DNA from: Oscillospiraceae bacterium
GTDB lineage: Bacteria; Bacillota; Clostridia; Oscillospirales; Acutalibacteraceae
Reading direction: 5' to 3'
DNA: 8,055 bases
NCBI GenBank assembly: GCA_021640185.1
Contig: JAJXDX010000073.1
Location: 1-8,055, forward strand
Made by a program: the position numbers and the translations under genes. Shown in pieces: positions 5,321 through 8,055 of this stretch; position 1 is the stretch's first letter, and each line of letters opens with the position of its first letter. The notes below the pieces were generated by a model. It was not told the DNA's origin, did not search any database, and worked only from the letters and a program-made list of their open reading frames with translations.

Positions 5321-7069
5321 TCAGTCCTCGATCGCGGCCTTGCGGCGGTTGGCCGCGATGACGCGGGAATAGTCGGCGAATTTGTCCTCGCGCTCGTAGG
5401 TATACAGGCCGTTGACCTCCTGCTCCACGTCGAACAGCTGGGTGTAACAGAAACCCATGACGTTCGGCGCATCGAGGAGCGCGGCGGTCTGTCCCTCGTA
5501 ACGGGCGAAGAACTCTTCTTCCGTGGTCGGCGCGTCGCCGTAGCCCCACGCGTTATCGGCCTCCGTGCCGCGCTTGCGGGGCGGGATCCATTTGATCCCG
5601 CCGAACTCGCTGACGAACAGCGGCAGGCCTGGGAGGAACCGCTGATCCTCGTCGTCCGGCCAAAGTTTGAAGCTGTCCCGCGTGCCGTCGTAGCGGGCGT
5701 ATTTTTCGCGCAGGACGGCGGGAGCTTGCTCGTAATCGTGCTGGTCGTAGATATCCGTCACCACGTGATGGTAGCCGGACGCGTCGATCACCGGGCGGGT
5801 GGGGTCAAGGCGTTTCGTTTCCTCATACACCGCGCGCAGCAGGCGCTTGCCTGCCTCACCGCCGCCCCACGTTTCGTTGAAGGGGCACCAGCCGATCAGT
5901 GCGGGGTGGTCGAAGTCGCGCTCCACCGCCTCGCTCCATTCCGGCAGGAAGTTGAGCAGCGCGCCCGCCTTGCCGATGTCCAGCCCCCAGCTGGCGTGCT
6001 CGCCCCACACCAGATAGCCCAGCTTATCGCAGTGATAGAGATACCGCGGCTCGAAGATCTTTTGGTGCAGGCGTGCGCCGTTGAACCCTAGGCGCATTGA
6101 CAGCTCGATGTCGCGGCGCAGCGCCTCGTCGCTCGGCGCGGTGCAGATCCCGTCCGGATAGTACCCCTGATCGAGCACCGTGCGTTGGAACACGGACTTG
6201 CCGTTGATCAGCACGCGAAAGCCGTCGATCCGCACCTCGCGCAGACCGGCATAGCTGATCATCTCGTCCGTTCCGTCCGCGGCGGCCAGCGTGAAGCGCA
6301 GATCGTAGAGCCGACCGTCGCCGGGCTGCCAGAGGTGCTTTTCGGCAAGCGGCAGGTGCAGCCGGGCATACGTGCCGGATACGGTCTTTTCCGCCCGGCC
6401 GGCGCAGCGTCCTTCGTAGGTCGCTTCCACTGTCAGGCGTCCGCCGCGCGACAGCGTCAGCTCGATATCCAGCGCACCCTCGTCGATGTCGGGATAGTAT
6501 TTCGCGGTCCTGATGTACGCGTTCGGGACGAACTCCAGCCACACGGTCTGCCAGATCCCGGTCACGCGGGTGTAGTTGCAGCCCTGCGAGCGGTAACAGT
6601 ACGACTGCTTGCCGCGCGGCTGATCGCCGCTGCGGTCATCGTCGCACGCATTGACGGTCAGGTCGTTCTCGCCCTCGTGCACCAGCGCCGTGATGTCCAG
6701 CGTGAAGCTGCTGTAGCCGCCGTAGTGGACGCCCGCCTCCTGCCCGTTGACGAACACGGTGCACCGGTAGTCCACCGCGCCGAAATGCAGCAGCACGCGG
6801 CCGGACAGGCGTGCTTTGTCCAGCGTGAACGTCCGCTTGTACCAAACGGCGGAGATGAAGTCCGTGTAGCCGATGCCGGAAAGCTTGCTTTCCGGGCAGA
6901 ACGGGACGGTGATCTGCCGGTCGTACCGGTCGGTGGCCTCGGGCAAAAACAGCCCGCGCTCCCGGCCGGAACGGCCGAAGTCGAAGGTGAAAAGCCATGT
7001 GCCGTTGAGGTTCTCCCAGCCTTTCCGCTGCATCTGCGGCTGCGGGTGCTCTGGGCGGGGTATCGTCAT
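5321..7069 (-). CDS. Glycoside hydrolase family 2 protein (beta-glycosidase)
   Basis: Predicted 582-residue retaining beta-glycosidase without signal peptide, so cytoplasmic. Layout: N-terminal jelly-roll sugar-binding domain (about 17-185, with WENLNGTW and VWYKRTF), an Ig-like domain (about 186-280) and a TIM barrel (about 285-575). The acid/base is E399 in CPFNETW and the nucleophile E488 in FVSEFGG; the typical GFNGARLHQKIFEPRYLYHCDKLG strand lies at 328-351. Length is close to that of E. coli beta-glucuronidase, but the NxK motif that binds the carboxylate there appears to be replaced by EVN (551-553) before GLYTY, so a glucuronidase is unlikely. Galactosidase, mannosidase or arabino-type activity cannot be separated by eye. 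ATG 7069 follows AAAGGAG (7085-7079) by 9 bases. The gene is divergent from an AraC-type regulator that probably controls it. Confidence 0.92.
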   Translation of the reverse strand: MTIPRPEHPQPQMQRKGWENLNGTWLFTFDFGRSGRERGLFLPEATDRYDRQITVPFCPESKLSGIGYTDFISAVWYKRTFTLDKARLSGRVLLHFGAVDYRCTVFVNGQEAGVHYGGYSSFTLDITALVHEGENDLTVNACDDDRSGDQPRGKQSYCYRSQGCNYTRVTGIWQTVWLEFVPNAYIRTAKYYPDIDEGALDIELTLSRGGRLTVEATYEGRCAGRAEKTVSGTYARLHLPLAEKHLWQPGDGRLYDLRFTLAAADGTDEMISYAGLREVRIDGFRVLINGKSVFQRTVLDQGYYPDGICTAPSDEALRRDIELSMRLGFNGARLHQKIFEPRYLYHCDKLGYLVWGEHASWGLDIGKAGALLNFLPEWSEAVERDFDHPALIGWCPFNETWGGGEAGKRLLRAVYEETKRLDPTRPVIDASGYHHVVTDIYDQHDYEQAPAVLREKYARYDGTRDSFKLWPDDEDQRFLPGLPLFVSEFGGIKWIPPRKRGTEADNAWGYGDAPTTEEEFFARYEGQTAALLDAPNVMGFCYTQLFDVEQEVNGLYTYEREDKFADYSRVIAANRRKAAIED

Positions 7070-7078
7070 GTTCTCTCG

Positions 7079-7085
7079 CTCCTTT
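7079..7085 (-). promoter_or_regulatory. Ribosome binding site of the GH2 gene
   Basis: AAAGGAG on the minus strand, 9 bases before ATG 7069. It fixes this start over longer in-frame upstream readings, which would run into the promoter. Confidence 0.8.
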
Positions 7086-7100
7086 GCCGATCTTTTCTTC

Positions 7101-7124
7101 CAGTATAGCGAACAGTATAGCGAA
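7101..7124. repeat. Perfect 12-base tandem duplication in the GH2/AraC control region
   Basis: CAGTATAGCGAA occurs twice in direct tandem (7101-7112 and 7113-7124). On the minus strand each copy carries a TATACT hexamer, so the duplication doubles the -10 element of the GH2 promoter. It could also be a paired half-site for the neighbouring AraC-type regulator. Confidence 0.9.
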
Positions 7125-7142
7125 AACCGCTTGACAAAGCAA
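7114..7142 (-). promoter_or_regulatory. Promoter of the GH2 gene
   Basis: On the minus strand TTGCTT (7142-7137), a 17-base spacer and TATACT (7119-7114). A second TATACT at 7107-7102 comes from the tandem duplication but has only a poor -35 (GCGGTT) at the matching distance. The predicted transcript start from the first -10 is near 7107. Confidence 0.7.
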
Positions 7143-7159
7143 GAAGAAAGTTGTAGGAT
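7131..7159 (+). promoter_or_regulatory. Candidate promoter of the AraC-type regulator
   Basis: Consensus TTGACA at 7131-7136, a 17-base spacer and TAGGAT at 7154-7159. Its -35 directly abuts the -35 of the leftward GH2 promoter (7137-7142), so the two promoters face away from a shared core and polymerase may compete. The predicted start near 7166 falls after ATG 7161, which conflicts with that codon being the translation start. Confidence 0.5.
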
Positions 7160-7160
7160 C

Positions 7161-8006
7161 ATGGACAGAAGTTGTGATTTGGCGGTGGGCGGCATGATCG
7201 ATCATCAGGTGAAGAATTCTTCCGGTAATTATTATTTCGAGCGCGTCTTCCATCGCTCGATCGCCTGCACGGCGCATTTTCATGCGGGATACGAGCTGAT
7301 CTATGCCGAGAGCGGTGGGGCGGAGGTGACAGTCAATGGCACCGGGATCTCACTTTCGGCCGGACAGATGTTGCTGATCGCACCGTATGCCGTGCATACG
7401 GTGCGCGCCGTGGGGACGACCACGCCGATCGTGGTGTTTTCCGGCGACCACATCGCCGACCGGGACGCACGGATGCGCGCCGCGCTGTACGGGGCGTTCA
7501 CGCCGTCGGCGGATGCGCTGGCGTTTCTGCGGCAGACACTGTATGCGCCGCAGCCGCCGGAAACGCTGCTGCTGCAAGCCTGCCTGTATTTGGTGTGCCA
7601 CGAGTGCCTGTGCCGCGCGCCCGCGCTCTCGTCCGGGCGCGACCCGGTGTTCGTGCAACGGGTCGCTGAGGCGTTGCAGCAGATGCAGGGCGACGTTTCC
7701 GCCGCGGCCCTTGCCCGGATGCTCGGGTATGAGTATCACTATTTTTCGCGGCTGTTCCACCGCAATTTCGCTATGCGCTTCGCGTCGTTCATGCAGCTTT
7801 ACCGGTTCGACCGCGCCTGCCGGCTGCTGGCCGATCCGGCGCTGACGGTCACGCAGGTGGCGGGCGCATGCGGCTTCGGCAGCGTGCGGAATTTCGATCG
7901 TGTGTTCGCCTCGCTTGCCGGTCGTACGCCGTCCGGCTACCGTGCGCGCCTGCGCGGGGATCGTGCTCCGGCCGCGCCGCAGGAACGCATCGACCGGGAA
8001 CTTTGA
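7161..8006 (+). CDS. AraC family transcriptional regulator with N-terminal cupin
   Basis: Predicted 281-residue cytoplasmic DNA-binding regulator, likely sensing a sugar. The N-terminal cupin shows HFHAGYELIYAESG (39-52) and a later SAGQMLLIAPYAVHTV segment (66-81), the usual ligand pocket. The C-terminal double helix-turn-helix spans about 178-264: first unit VSAAALARMLGYEYHYFSRLF, second unit VTQVAGACGFGSVRNFDRVF ending in GRTPSGYR. The pocket-to-HTH linker has a cysteine cluster (C141, C146, C149, C151). Start is uncertain: ATG 7161 has no well-spaced ribosome site and sits before the predicted transcript start; ATG 7194 (residue 12) would keep the whole cupin core and follows a weak GGCGGTGGG. 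Divergent placement beside the GH2 gene suggests it regulates that gene, and perhaps the next operon. Confidence 0.9.
   Translation: MDRSCDLAVGGMIDHQVKNSSGNYYFERVFHRSIACTAHFHAGYELIYAESGGAEVTVNGTGISLSAGQMLLIAPYAVHTVRAVGTTTPIVVFSGDHIADRDARMRAALYGAFTPSADALAFLRQTLYAPQPPETLLLQACLYLVCHECLCRAPALSSGRDPVFVQRVAEALQQMQGDVSAAALARMLGYEYHYFSRLFHRNFAMRFASFMQLYRFDRACRLLADPALTVTQVAGACGFGSVRNFDRVFASLAGRTPSGYRARLRGDRAPAAPQERIDREL
7194..7205. promoter_or_regulatory. Perfect 12-base palindrome at the alternative AraC start
   Basis: ATGATCGATCAT is fully self-complementary and includes the alternative start codon ATG 7194. It could be an autoregulatory site near the 5' end of the transcript, or simply the codons Met-Ile-Asp-His. 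Functional support is weak. Confidence 0.25.
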
Positions 8007-8024
8007 AAAATCGAAAAAAATAGC

Positions 8025-8053
8025 TTGCTTTTTTTGCTGCGGTATGCTATAAT
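8025..8053 (+). promoter_or_regulatory. Strong promoter for a gene beyond the right edge
   Basis: TTGCTT at 8025-8030, a 17-base spacer and consensus TATAAT at 8048-8053, preceded by TGC as an extended -10. The AraC gene stops at 8006, so this promoter must start a rightward transcript outside the window. The short gap before it holds A and T runs but no GC-rich terminator. Confidence 0.8.
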
Positions 8054-8055
8054 AT

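Noticed and set aside
3936..5549. Long open frame on the minus strand (537 codons)
   Set aside because: Antisense to the Nudix and PfoR-like genes; composition is Arg/His/Gln/Asp repeats and it crosses two intergenic regions with their promoter and terminator.
4058..6091. Long open frame on the plus strand (677 codons)
   Set aside because: It overlaps the well-supported PfoR-like gene in another frame and then the GH2 gene antisense, crossing the terminator at 5277-5318; no domain or ribosome site supports it.
6185..7108. Plus-strand open frame of 307 codons opposite the GH2 gene
   Set aside because: Antisense frame without motifs; the GH2 frame has catalytic residues, domains and a ribosome site.
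8012..8036. A7/T7 hairpin after the AraC gene as a terminator
   Set aside because: The stem would be only A-T pairs around an 8-base loop and overlaps the -35 of the edge promoter, so it is not a credible intrinsic terminator.

Overview
The window reads as chromosome of a GC-rich member of the Bacillota, most likely a gut clostridium of the Oscillospirales/Ruminococcaceae type. This is inferred from style, not from a marker gene: strong AAGGAG-type ribosome sites, sigma-A-like promoters with 17-base spacing, GC-rich hairpin terminators ending in T runs, strongly GC-rich third codon positions, and gene families common in such genomes (MBOAT acyltransferase with an SGNH partner, a PfoR-like EIIC, glycoside hydrolase family 2, AraC regulator). 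No rRNA, tRNA, insertion sequence, integrase, CRISPR array or phage gene was seen. Six protein genes fill almost the whole window, and no gene-free stretch exceeds 300 bases.

Left part (1-2220): a rightward pair, the 3' part of an MBOAT O-acyltransferase followed 19 bases later by a membrane-anchored SGNH/GDSL hydrolase-like protein with a threonine-rich linker. Together they look like a surface glycan O-acylation module: the MBOAT passes acyl groups across the membrane and the SGNH protein acts on the outer face. A strong hairpin at 2171-2220 ends the operon and probably also stops the leftward gene that converges on it.

Middle part (2230-5318): a leftward alpha/beta hydrolase with an N-terminal membrane segment and a repetitive acidic tail is transcribed away from a rightward MutT/MTH1-like Nudix hydrolase. 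Each has its own extended -10 promoter in a 136-base gap. Next, also rightward and with its own promoter, is an orphan PfoR-like membrane protein (PTS EIIC type 2 family), ended by a GAAA-loop terminator at 5277-5318.

Right part (5321-8055): a leftward cytoplasmic GH2 glycosidase and a rightward AraC-type regulator form a divergent pair, the usual layout of a sugar-responsive regulator and its target. The roughly 90-base gap holds facing promoters and a perfect 12-base tandem duplication that carries the -10 of the glycosidase promoter. The window ends on a very good promoter (TTGCTT, 17 bases, TATAAT) that must drive a gene just outside the right edge.

I did not find a clearly new multi-gene system. 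The best leads are the GH2/AraC control region, the palindrome and alternative hairpins before the PfoR-like gene, the AraC start-site conflict, and the repeat-built tail of the alpha/beta hydrolase.
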